The position numbers were made by a program, and so were the translations under genes. Positions 50,560 to 60,800 of a DNA stretch of 64,000 nt are shown piece by piece. The DNA comes from Siphonodentalium dalli (lineage: Eukaryota > Mollusca > Scaphopoda > Gadilida > Siphonodentaliidae), in NCBI GenBank assembly GCA_032622095.1, contig CP136068.1:185523960-185587959 (forward strand), given 5' to 3'. How positions within the stretch are numbered: the first letter of the stretch is position 1; each line of letters starts with the position of its first letter. Below the pieces are notes generated by a model. It was not told where the DNA came from. It worked only from the letters and a program-made list of their open reading frames with translations, and made no database searches.

Positions 50560-51330
50560 TAATAGGACAACAATGTGAACAATACTCGGAAAGAAACATC
50601 TTTGAAAAAACAAAGCTCCAGTGAAATAACGAAATCGTATTTCCTTGTGGTATAGAAGACGAAAAACACTTTCTTTTAGAATGCAGCGCTTACCGCACAC
50701 AACGTCTCGAGCTCATAAACCTTATGAAGACACAGTTCCCATACTTTGAAAGCATGACCCAAACTGAACAGCTTGTCAAAATCTTATCCAACAATATTTC
50801 AAATGCATGCACCCTTTGTGATATGATCCGAAGATTATTCTCCGCACGCGATGAGCATCGTATCATAAATCAATGAATAAATACAGAATAGATGATCGAA
50901 TACACATTCAGCTTTACCTTATATTAATATAATTTATTATACTGTTCAATACCCAATGTACAATGATATGTTATTATGTATGCATACTGTCCTTATAAGG
51001 ATGTCTTTATATGTTATTATGTATGCATACTGTCCTTATAAGGATGTCTTTATATGTTATTATGTATGCATACTGTCCTTATAAGGATATCTTTATATGT
51101 TATTATGTATGCATACTGTCCTTATAAGGATGTCTTTGCATACTGTCCTTATAAGGATGTCTTTGCATACTGTCCTTATAAGGATGTCTTTGCATACTGT
51201 CCTTATAAGGATGTCTTTGCATACTGTCCTTATAAGGATGTCTTTGCATACTGTCCTTATAAGGATGTCTTTGCATACTGTCCTTATAAGGATGTCTTTG
51301 CCAATTAAACTTATCTTATCTTATCTAGAG
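50560..51330 (+). pseudogene. 3' end of a LINE (C-terminal RT tail, 3' UTR and tail repeat)
   Basis: The frame ending at TGA 50874-50876 encodes PCGIEDEKHFLLECSAYRTQ and about 55 more residues, ending RRLFSARDEHRIINQ. A cysteine followed by E(D/E)xHFLxxC is typical of the C-terminal region of non-LTR retrotransposon ORF2 proteins (CR1/RTE/Jockey-like). Upstream sequence is not LINE-like, so the copy is 5'-truncated, as usual for LINEs. The 3' region ends in a minisatellite (50985-51300) and a (CTTAT)n tail at 51309-51326. It is not functional. Confidence 0.7.
50985..51302 (+). repeat. 27-bp and 43-bp minisatellite at the LINE 3' end
   Basis: The 27-bp unit is TGCATACTGTCCTTATAAGG plus ATGTCTT, repeated about eight times. 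It is preceded by about four 43-bp versions with an extra 'TATATGTTATTATGTA'. CCTTATAAGG is self-complementary. Frames repeating YCPYKDVFA are artefacts. Confidence 0.93.
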
Positions 51331-51517
51331 ATACATACGACGATCAACATTTCGATAATTTTCCGCTATTTAACCCTTTACACAACAAACCGGCCGCCAA
51401 AAACGGCCAAATAAAGCTGCAACAGCCTAAATTATCTTGGGTCTGTCTCAATAAAACCATACAAATATGGATATCATTGGAACCGGCTCATTGACCACAT
51501 TGTGATGGTTACAGTTA

Positions 51518-51740
51518 TGCCATGTGCCAATTCATTCTCTTATATATGCGAGTCGACCATAGGTCGCCTCGCATATATAAGAGAATGCATTGGCCTTTTT
51601 AACGCTTTTTACCATTTTTTCTTACATTCTTTAACAATTTTATAATTTTTAATGTGTTTAGCCAATGCATTCTCTTATATATGCGAGGCGACCTATGGTC
51701 GACTCGCATATATAAGAGAATGCATTGGCACAGGGCCCTT
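51518..51740. mobile_element. PalB hairpin pair in intron d
   Basis: Hairpin modules at 51522-51596 and 51658-51732 are inverted to each other around a centre with 'CATTCTTTAACAATTTTATA'. The layout resembles the core of 1958-2407 without the GTGACCCGCC termini. Confidence 0.75.
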
Positions 51741-51768
51741 CTGTTGGGTAAAGGGTTAATAGGCAAGC

Positions 51769-52324
51769 CAGGGTTCGCGCTGCCACTTGCAAAACTTGCC
51801 AATGGCAAAAATAATTTACATTTGGCAAAAACTAGTTTCATTGGCAAAAGTTTTGGCAAGTCACTTTTTAAATTATCAAGAATGGAAACTCTTGGTCACG
51901 CATGCATATGACTTACATTTCAGGAAATCATTGCCATTAGTAGTGTTCTATAAGGTTAGGAAATGTTAACACCCTTTTCAAGATGCAGTTAATGTGATAG
52001 AATTAGTGTCGATGAGAGTACAATATTATTTATTTGTTGTGGTGTTATAGATAATCCTCTTTTTTATTTGCCCTTCTGGTGAAGCAACCATTCAACAATC
52101 GTTCGGTAATTGGTTTGTTATTCTATGATAAACCACAGTAGAGAGACGATAATTATTAATAATTAACTGCTTTCCTATCGATAACAAAAGTTTTTCAAAC
52201 AGCGCTTGTCGAAATATAAGCCTAAAATTTTGCAGAAACTGATAGCGTTTGACAAGTTCTAAAAGAATTTGGCAAACAATATTTTCATTTGGCAAAAGTA
52301 AATTTCGGCCCAGCGCGAACCTTG
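51769..52324. mobile_element. Non-autonomous hAT-like MITE with 8-bp target-site duplication
   Basis: Ends are CAGGGTTCGCGCTG and, inverted, CAAGGTTCGCGCTG. They are flanked on both sides by AGGCAAGC (51761-51768 and 52325-52332). An 8-bp duplication with CAGGG-type termini is the signature of hAT transposition. Inside, 'TTGGCAAAA'-type motifs recur near both ends. No transposase is encoded. The right end lies 37 bp upstream of exon e. A relative lies at 30959-31050. Confidence 0.85.
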
Positions 52325-52361
52325 AGGCAAGCATATTATAAATCGTGATTCCTACCCACAG

Positions 52362-52607
52362 CCAAACACGAAGTTCATGAGGAAGATTCCGAAGGGAGCG
52401 CACGTTGCTAACGTGATGGTAGGAGAGATGGATGACATCGAGAAGCCATGTATGGCCTTTGTGAGGCTGCGGGAAGCAAGAATTCTCGGAGAGCTTACTG
52501 AAGTCTCCCTCCCGACCAAGTTCATGTTCATTCTGATTGGTCCAAAGGGCAACGAGAACTCGTATTACGAAGTCGGTCGATGTATCTCAACCATGATGGT
52601 CGACGAG
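52362..52607 (+). CDS. SLC4A: SLC4 exon e (conserved cytoplasmic core)
   Basis: The acceptor ATTCCTACCCACAG precedes 52362; the donor CGAG|GTGAGC follows 52607. 82 codons in phase 0 encode FMRKIPKGAHVANVMVGEMD, then KPCMAFVRLREARILGELTE, then LPTKFMFILIGPKGN and YYEVGRCISTMMVDE. This matches the NBC stretch with FVRLSPA, L(T/E)EVP, FLFLLLGP and GRSIATLM closely and without gaps. It is the best-conserved cytoplasmic exon in the window. The boundary itself is not duplicated here, unlike in most neighbouring exons. Confidence 0.97.
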
Positions 52608-52612
52608 GTGAG

Positions 52613-53050
52613 CTTTAACCCGATCTATGTTAAATACTCATTCATGCCACCTCTATGGCGCCCCAGACAGCGAAAACTATGCACTGATGACTGTCGTCTG
52701 CTTGGGTCTGTGTGAGACTCCATTTGGGAGTGTTAAATAAATTAACCCGATCTATATTAAACACTCATTGATGACACCTCTATGGCGCCCCAGACAGCGA
52801 CAACTATGCACAGATGACTGTCGTCTGCTTTGGTTCCATGTGAGGCTCGATATGGGAGTGTTATATAAATTAATCCGATCTATATTAAATACTCATTGAT
52901 GACACCTCTATGGCGCCCCAGACAGTGACAAATATGCACTGAATACTGTCGTCTGCTTTGGGTCCATGTGAGGCTCGATATGGGAGTGTTATATAAACTA
53001 ACCCTTTATATATTAAGTACACATTGGCGAGTAGTTCCCTTAGGAAATGT
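52613..53050. repeat. 127-bp intronic tandem repeat (about 3.3 copies)
   Basis: Units start AACCCGATCTATATTAAA (52617, 52744 and 52872, then a partial unit) and contain 'CTCTATGGCGCCCCAGACAG' and 'ACTGTCGTCTGCTTTGG'. The array begins 6-9 bases after the donor of exon e but contains no exon sequence. Confidence 0.88.
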
Positions 53051-53078
53051 TCAGATACTAAGTTCAACAGACGACCAT

Positions 53079-53098
53079 ATATATATATATATATATAT
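53079..53098. repeat. (AT)n microsatellite
   Basis: An AT dinucleotide run of about 20 bases in intron e. Confidence 0.85.
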
Positions 53099-53283
53099 GT
53101 GAACTTATTATCTGAACATTCCCCACAGAAGAATATGAATTATTTTATTATCAGTTTCTGCCTGTCGTCTGCTTTTATCACCTGAACACACATGTAAAAA
53201 GTATAATATATATAATGTTATAACTGATTGGGAGAATGAATTCAGTACATAACGGGTTAAACATGCTCTATTAACATCTGATT

Positions 53284-53776
53284 CACCCCTGGTCAAGTGA
53301 TCCTGCTGAATTGCTATGATGCTGGTGGTCCTGCTGAATTGCTATGATGTGGGTAGGACAAAATGATGCCGTTACGAAAAAGTACCGTTATTTTTTCTAA
53401 AGTTTTCGTGGTGTTTGGCTAATCAGAGCGATTTGAGAAAAAAACCAGTGTGTTTATAAAACATTCAGGTACATATATATTTTTGAAAAATATAATAATG
53501 CCTCACTGGTGTTTCTAAATTGATTATAGTCGATTTCCAACAACTAATACAGCCAGTATTAAAACTATTTCGCAATAATATGTTTTTGAATGTTTGGTAC
53601 GCATGACAGCTTTTACTGCATATGTTCAGATTATCGAAACAGCGCGAAAGAGACCAATTAAATAAATATAACGGTACTTTTTGTTAACAGCATCAGTTTG
53701 CCATAATCGCATCATAGCAATTCAGCAGGACCCAACCACATCATAGCACATTAGCAGGACCACTTGACCAGGGGTG
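53284..53776. mobile_element. TIR element (CACCCCTGGTCAAGTG ends)
   Basis: The left end CACCCCTGGTCAAGTGATCC is inverted at the right end (GGACCACTTGACCAGGGGTG, 53757-53776). Next inwards are 'CTGCTGAATTGCTATGATG' and its inverse, then 'GAAAAAGTACCGTTATTT' and an inverted 'AACGGTACTTTTTGTTAAC'. It is non-autonomous. Its right 407 bp are included in the 671-bp duplication that follows. Confidence 0.7.
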
Positions 53777-54711
53777 TTATTTTAAACAAATTTGTGAGCA
53801 TTTCCTGTTCATCTTACATGTCTTGCGATCAGCATCATTCGCAACACATATGCATCACAAACACAACTTAAAAACATGCTATGAGAATAAGAATAACATT
53901 TATAAACGCTTTAATATTCACCGTTAACGTGCAACAAAACCATAAACTAACTGTAATGTTTTACAGATATTCCATGTAAAATATATATGATCATTATGGT
54001 TGGCATTCGACTAAAGCCGACTGTCCTATAATATAAATGTCGTTACGAAAAAGTACCGTTATTTTTTTCTAAAGTTTTCGTGGTGTTTGGCTAATCCGAG
54101 CGATTTGAGAAAAAAACCAGTGTGTTTATAAAACATTCAGGAACATATATATTTTTGAAAAATATAATAATGCCTCGCTGGTGTTTCTAAATTGATTATA
54201 GTCGATTTCCAACAACTAATACAGCCAGTATTAAAACTATTTCGCAATAATATGTTTTTGCATGTTTGGTACGCATGACAGCTTTTACTGCATATGTTCA
54301 GATTATCGAAACAGCGCGAAAGAGACCAATTAAATAAATATAACGGTACTTTTTGTTAACAGCATCAGTTTGCCATAATCGCATCATAGCAATTCAGCAG
54401 GACCCAACCACATCATAGCACATTACCAGGACCACTTGACCAGGGGTGTTATTTTAAACAAATTTGTGAGCATTTCCTGTTCATCTTACATGTCTTGCGA
54501 TCAGCATCATTCGCAACACATATGCATCACAAACACAACTTAAAAACATGCTATGAGAATAAGAATAACATTTATAAACGCTTTAATATTCACCGTTAAC
54601 GTGCAACAAAACCATAAACTAACTGTAATGTTTTACAGATATTCCATGTAAAATATATATGATCATTATGGTTGGCATGCGACTAAAGCCGACTGTCCTA
54701 TAATATAAATG
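53370..54711. repeat. Recent 671-bp tandem duplication in intron e
   Basis: 53370-54040 and 54041-54711 align end to end at a constant offset of 671 bp, with only a handful of substitutions (for example AGGTAC/AGGAAC, TTAGCAGG/TTACCAGG, ATTCGAC/ATGCGAC). The near identity implies a young event. Confidence 0.92.
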
Positions 54712-54952
54712 TTTTTTACAACATATCTATCATGTATATTATCATATTAGTTTGTGGACAATCTGGTTATACAGATCTAACGTGTATATGGTCATATTAT
54801 ATCGGCTATCATGTCATATAAATGTTTTTTTTAACTGATTTGACGATTATGAGTTTGTTTGTTCGTTTTTTGTGTATATGACCACATTAGTGTCTTTATC
54901 GAATATATGATCATATTATATCGATTCTACATCGATTATATTTTTATTACAG

Positions 54953-55099
54953 ATCTATCGTGAAGTGGCTTACAAGGCTGGGGGAACTTCGGACATTCTC
55001 GCTGGCGTCGACGAGTTCATCCAGCAGGTGACGGTCCTCCCACCCGCCGAATGGGACCCGAAGATCAGAATCGAGCCCCCAATGAAAGTACCCAGCCAG
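54953..55099 (+). CDS. SLC4A: SLC4 exon f (end of cytoplasmic domain)
   Basis: The acceptor TTTTTATTACAG precedes 54953; the donor GCCAG|GTATGT follows 55099. 49 codons in phase 0 encode [20 protein letters not shown] and [20 protein letters not shown], ending MKVPSQ. NBC proteins read IFHDVAYKA...[30 protein letters not shown].VPSQ, so identity is high. Anion exchangers lack the EWDPxIRIEPP segment, which supports the NBC branch. The second half of this exon plus its donor is repeated six more times downstream. Confidence 0.97.
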
Positions 55100-55667
55100 G
55101 TATGTACAGATTAGATTAATGGTGACGGTCCTCCCGCCCGCAGAATGGAACCCGAAGATCAGAATCGAGCCCCCAATGAAAGTACCCAGCCAGGTATGTA
55201 CAGATTAGATTAATGGTGACGGTCCTCCCACCCGCAGAATGGGACCCGAAGATCAGAATCGAGCCCCCAATGAAAGTACCCAGCCAGGTATGTACAGATT
55301 AGATTAATGGTGACGGTCCTCCCACCCGCAGAATGGGACCCGAAGATCAGAATCGAGCCCCCAATGAAAGTACCCAGCCAGGTATGTACATATTAGATTA
55401 ATGGTGACGGTCCTCCCACCCACAGAATGGGACCCGAAGATCAGAATCGAGCCCCCAATGAAAGTACCCAGCCAGGTATGTACAGATTAGATTAATGGTG
55501 ACGGTCCTCCCACCCGCAGAATGGGACCCGAAGATCAGAATCGAGCCCCCAATGAAAGTACCCAGCCAGGTATGTACAGATTAGATTAATGGTGACGGTC
55601 CTCCCACCCGCAGAATGGGACCCGAAGATCAGAATCGAGCCCACAATGAAAGTACCCAGCCAGGTAT
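55027..55667 (+). repeat. 94-bp tandem array of exon f's second half plus donor (7 copies)
   Basis: GGTGACGGTCCTCC starts at 55027, 55121, 55215, 55309, 55403, 55497 and 55591, an exact 94-bp period. Each copy carries the last 73 exon bases, the donor CCAG|GTATGTACA and 21 intron bases. In copies 2-7 the exon codon GCC has become GCA, so each contains 'CCTCCCACCCGCAG' or close to it, an acceptor-like sequence ahead of 50 bases and a donor. 94 is not a multiple of three. Confidence 0.96.
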
Positions 55668-56090
55668 GTACATGTCAATGTTTTGTGTATTTGTCAACCT
55701 ATCGTTTACCTCATTCCAAATTAAGTAGACAAAATTTGAAATTTCGAATGAGCGTTGTTCGTTTAAATATTAATGAGTATGATGAACGTGTCGTTAATAA
55801 TGACAGATTTTGACAGTTTGAATATGTTCACATGAGAAGAAGTTTCAGGTGGGTTTGTTTATAAAATTAACCGGGAAACTAGATCACATCATTGAATGAA
55901 ATAGTGCTCCGATTCTCTCAGCGTTTTAAAACTTAAGGTTTTAAATGATACATATTTTTATTTATTATTTTGTGGACTGACTATGGGCAATATGGAGCGC
56001 TGTTCGTTCGATGGATATACAACTATTGCGGAAGTCCACAAAATGTGGGTAAAATGTGGCCGGCGCCAGCAGTATTATCAAGGCATTAAC
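55668..56090. other. Intron f, unique stretch
   Basis: No repeat or exon recognised. The plus frame continuing from the last array copy to 55813 is intronic. Confidence 0.5.
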
Positions 56091-56280
56091 TCTTTCCAAT
56101 AGGGAGCCTCGCATATATAAGAGAATGCACTGGCTTACAAGGTCAAAGTAAATAATGTTAGTCCAATGTATTCTATTATATATGCGAGGCCCCCTATGAG
56201 AGATTCTCATATCTAAGAGAATGCATTGGCACAGGGTTTTCACAAAATTTAAGGCAGCTCCAATAATGGAGGGCTAAGGG
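56091..56280. mobile_element. Degenerate PalB modules in intron f
   Basis: 'GCCTCGCATATATAAGAGAA' (56106) and a decayed module at 56160-56235 are followed by 'GGCACAGGGTTTTCACAAAA' and 'CAATAATGGAGGGCTAAG', the inverted end of the type 2 element. No TTAA survives on the right. Confidence 0.6.
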
Positions 56281-56303
56281 GGAGATAATTCCAATTACTA
56301 ATA

Positions 56304-57384
56304 GATTAAAGGCCCACTTAATTTTCAATTCATCGATTATTTTTGTTATATAAGGATTAACTGTCATGTGGACGGTTTTTATGGAGATGTAACCGTGAGG
56401 TAAGTGGATATAACTTGTGTAAAACCCGAAGGGTTTTACATACAAGTTATGACCACTTACCTCACGGTTACATCTCCATAAAAATAGTCCACATGACAGT
56501 TAATCCTTATATTTATATACATTTAGCGAAAAAGCCACTTTTGTAAATGTATTTAAATCGAAAAGTGTATCGTGACAAAAACAGCCCAAAATACCCAATA
56601 GCACCCTTGGCAAAAGTTAATAGGAACAACTTCTCTTCATATTGAAACCCGATGATGTATTAAGTCAATCATGCGCGAGTCCAAATGCGCCCAAAACATT
56701 ACGCGTTCGTCTTTCCAAACCCAATGACGTATCGATGGTGTTATGAGCTTGGTGTTATGAGGCGTTACGCATTCACCGAGAAATAACTGCAACTAACCAC
56801 GTGGGCGCCGACCAATCAGAATGCTGGATTTAGTGATGACAACACTTAGTATGTAAATATAGTGCATTGATATACAGATCTAATAACAATCTATGCCATA
56901 AAATACGATTAAAATACGATTAAAATACGATTAAAATACGATTAAAATACGATTAAAATACGATTAAAATACGATTAAAATACGATTTAAATACTGTAAT
57001 TCATCACCATTTGAAACGTCTGTGTCTCAGAAGATGCCCATAGAGAAATAGAAAACAGCTGAAATCATTAAAATATTCCCCCGTTATGGCTCCCAGATTG
57101 CAACAGAATTCAAACTAAAAATGTATTTTCAATGGAAGGGGAATCACTCTATCTTTAAAATACAGAGTTATAAATATTACACTTTGCACAACAAAACCAG
57201 ATGAAACTTGAGCAAAACAAAACACACGTTGGTAACTCAACAGAAACAACATGTTCACAGTTTATTACACGGGATAACATGATAATACAATGTTTTGGAG
57301 CTTACTCTTTCAAATGATATATAATATGGCACATATTTTATATATGTGATCTGGGGGTTCGAAAATTAAGTGGACCTTTAAATC
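56304..57384. mobile_element. TIR element with an internal 165-bp palindrome
   Basis: Outer ends are GATTAAAGGCCCACTTAATT and the inverted GAAAATTAAGTGGACCTTTA with AATC. Near the left end, 56347-56511 is a palindrome whose arms (TATAAGGATTAACTGTCATG and onward to 'AACCGTGAGGTAAGTGG') match over about 65 bases around a short loop. An 11-bp array lies at 56899-56987. No transposase is recognised. Target-site duplication not determined. Confidence 0.6.
56899..56987. repeat. 11-bp tandem repeat (AAAATACGATT, 8 copies)
   Basis: Perfect head-to-tail copies of AAAATACGATT, the last slightly extended (AAAATACGATTTAAATAC). Confidence 0.95.
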
Positions 57385-57801
57385 ATATGATTATAGTACA
57401 CACTTTGTAATAGCCTGTTATCGTGAAATGATCACGATATTGACTTAGAATTTGCTTTAGGTTCACAATGGGCTTAGAATCGCCTCATTTGAGTCCATAT
57501 TGGACTGAAATTAGAGTCATGTTAGTGCCATTGTCGACGCATATTTACTAATTATAAGTTCATTTCAGAATCAAATAAGTCCAATATGAATCTACGTGAA
57601 TATATAGGTCCAATATGAACCCATTTTCACGAGGATATGTTGTTTATAACAAACTCTACCTATGTCGTGATGAATGACGGTGGGCGTCCACCCCTCTGTC
57701 TACCCACCTGTCTGTGTTACGACGCAAGCGCGATAACAAGTGTACTGCAATTTCGACCAAACTATGATCATCCATGGATTGTACTCTAGAATCTATTGTA
57801 T
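57385..57801. other. Intron f, unique stretch
   Basis: Phrases on the theme 'GTCCAATATGAA' recur (57580-57620 and at 12330-12350), suggesting another decayed dispersed repeat. No exon is seen. Confidence 0.4.
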
Positions 57802-60800
57802 ATTTTTTTTATTTTTTTTTTTTTTATAAAAATTTTTATTTGAAAAAAGACAAATACATTGTGATAATACATGAATTAATGGTTGGTAATTAAACAGTTT
57901 TTGTCTCTTTCGTTATTTTTTTTTTTTTGAGACTGTAGAAAGGTAGAAGAGAAAAAAGAGTGTGGAGTGAATGGTTCTATGAATGCTGTGTTGTTTAGTT
58001 ATATTAAATTTCCATTAGTTATAATAATAAATATAATGAATATAATGAAAATGAAATATTGGGTCCCTCACGTTATTAGGTATATATATGGTAATTACAT
58101 AATGCAAAATATTAACATTGAGGGATTATTAATTAGTGTTAGCATCGAGCTAAAAGTCTTAAAATCTGGTATATTTACGTAACGTGATTATGTACGGCAT
58201 GGATAGGTGGTATGCAATTAATTTTACTCACTATATGATTCAAATAAGTAAGCATACTATTAGGTAAGTCACACAACACGGCACATGTCTGGTCCACATT
58301 CGTGTTTAAACACAGTTTTTACAATACTAAATAATATTTACGGAATACTTGTGTGCCAGGCATGTGCAATGTTATGTACTACATTTCCAGCATACATGTA
58401 AATATCTATAGTTATGTATGTGCTGTTTAACTGTACTAGTGTAACAGACCTTTCCATTTATCCCACCGATATTCGAACTCAGTATATCTAGATTTGCTGT
58501 AAAAAATCCATCTTTCAGTTTTTGCGTACATTCGTATTTCTGCTTGGATATTTTGCAATTTTGGTAATTCAGATCTCATCTTTGATCGGTATATATTATA
58601 CTTAATTATGACCAAGATCGTTTGGAGGAGTGGATCAATTTTCAAAGTATCAGCTTTGCCAAATAAAATAGTGTTTGAATTAATTTCTAATTTATTTGAA
58701 GTCGTGTTAAATATCCATATACGAATCTCGTTCCACAGCGAAGCAATAATGTGACATTGAAACATAAGATGGCTAATGGTCTCTTTTTCAATTTTACAAA
58801 AAGAACATGTATCATTTTCAGATCGACCCATTTTCTTTAGTACATTGTTAGTCCCTAATATTCTATTGTTTATCCGATATTGAAACCATACATATTTCGT
58901 GTCACAAAACTGAACAAAGGGAGTTTTAAAAACGTCTGACCACCAGTCTAATTCATGGTGCATATTTAGTTTCTTCTCCCATTTTGAGATGAGGTTCATG
59001 TTCATTTTTGGGTCTTGAATGCAATTGTATATATATTTCGAATTCGATTTGAGTAAGTGTTCGATCTGATACGGTAGTATTGGGTTGTTCAGTCGTTCGT
59101 TGTTACTTTGTTGATAGCTACTAGAGTTTTCCATTTTAGTTAGGTATTTTGTTATTGAAGAGATTATACCGTTGTATGTCAAAAAATCTGTTTTAATGCC
59201 ATATAACCGCTTTGCTTCGTCATAGGACATTAATTTGTTATTATCACACATAAGATCGTTCACAAAATATATGCCACGAAGGGCCAACGATCTGTCATTA
59301 ATTGCGTGTTTGTTTATTTTGAAAATATCGTTATTTACAATCGTCGATGAGAGCACATCACTGTGCGTTTTTGGGGCCATCTTTAAGTTTAATATTTTCC
59401 ATGCATCTAGAACATCTATCCAGAATTGATTGATATATTTGCTTTTATATCTATTAAGGGCACATCCATTCGATAGATACCATTTGTCATTGTTTGTACA
59501 CTCCATTTGATATCGGACGAGGTTTTGCCAAGACTCCGGTTGAGTTATGTAGCGTTTCACCCATGATATTTTCATTGAATGCATAAATGTTTGGATATCA
59601 ATCATTTTACAACCTCCCATGGAATAGTCTTGTTGAAAATATTTCCTAGCAATTTTGTCAGGTTTTTTATCCCATATGAAATTATATATGTCTTTGTTTA
59701 TGTCAGTTAAGAATGTTTTTGGTGGATTTGGAATTGTCATAAATAAAAACGAGAGTTTAGAAAGTACCAATGACTTGAATATTGTGACTCTCCCGATAAC
59801 CGTCAGGTGTCTTTTAGACCACACAGAAAAAATTGTTCGTATCTGGTTGTACGCTGTGATGTAATTATTCGAAAATATATCATCGGCATCTAATTGGAAA
59901 TTTACACCGAGAACTTTAAAACCATTTGATAGCCATCTTATTTTCCATCTGTCACATATAGAGTCAGTACAATCTCTTTTCTTACCAATCCATACCGCAA
60001 CTGTTTTGTCGTAATTAATTTTTAAACCTGAAATAAGATAAAAGTCATGTAATAGCTCGAATGCATTGTCAAGGCTTTGGGGGTCACCATCAAGTAATAA
60101 TGAGGTATCGTCAGCATATTGTGAAAGTTTAAATTCTGAATTCCCTATCTTAATACCCTTGATATTTTTCCGTTTCCGGAATCCTATACCTAATATTTCT
60201 ACACACAATAAAAAAATGTAAGGCGAAATTGGATCACCTTGGCGACAGCCCCTCGAGATTCTGAAGCTACGAGACATATGCCCGTTGATATTGACATTTG
60301 ACGATATACCGTTATACAAGCAATTAATGATTTTAATAAAATTATCCCCAAAGTTGAAGTATTTTAAGACTGACGACAAGAATGACCATGAGACCGAATC
60401 AAAAGCTTTTTCGAAGTCAAGGAGTACAAGTAGTCCAGGGATATTAGCAGATTGTGTTGTGGACAGGATGTCTGATATTAATCGTATATTTTCGCCAATG
60501 AATCTACCTTTTAAAAACCCACTCTGGTCATGATGAATAAGATCTTGAATTACACTTTTCAATCTTTCAGAAAGTATACCGGATAAAATTTTGTATGACA
60601 CATTAAGAAGTGAAATAGGTCGCCAGTTTTTTAGGAATTGTTTTGGTTTGTTTTCTTTTGGAATCAGAGTAAGAATACCGTGTTTCTGTGTAACCGATAA
60701 TTCACCTTTATCTAAGCCGTAGTTTAATGACCTAACTAGGAATTTACCAATTTTATTCCAAAACATTTTATAAAAATCACACGAGAAGCCACTGGAACCA

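Noticed and set aside
52092-52552. Minus-strand frames over exon e
   Set aside because: They are shadows of the plus-strand exon, which has strong homology and splice sites.
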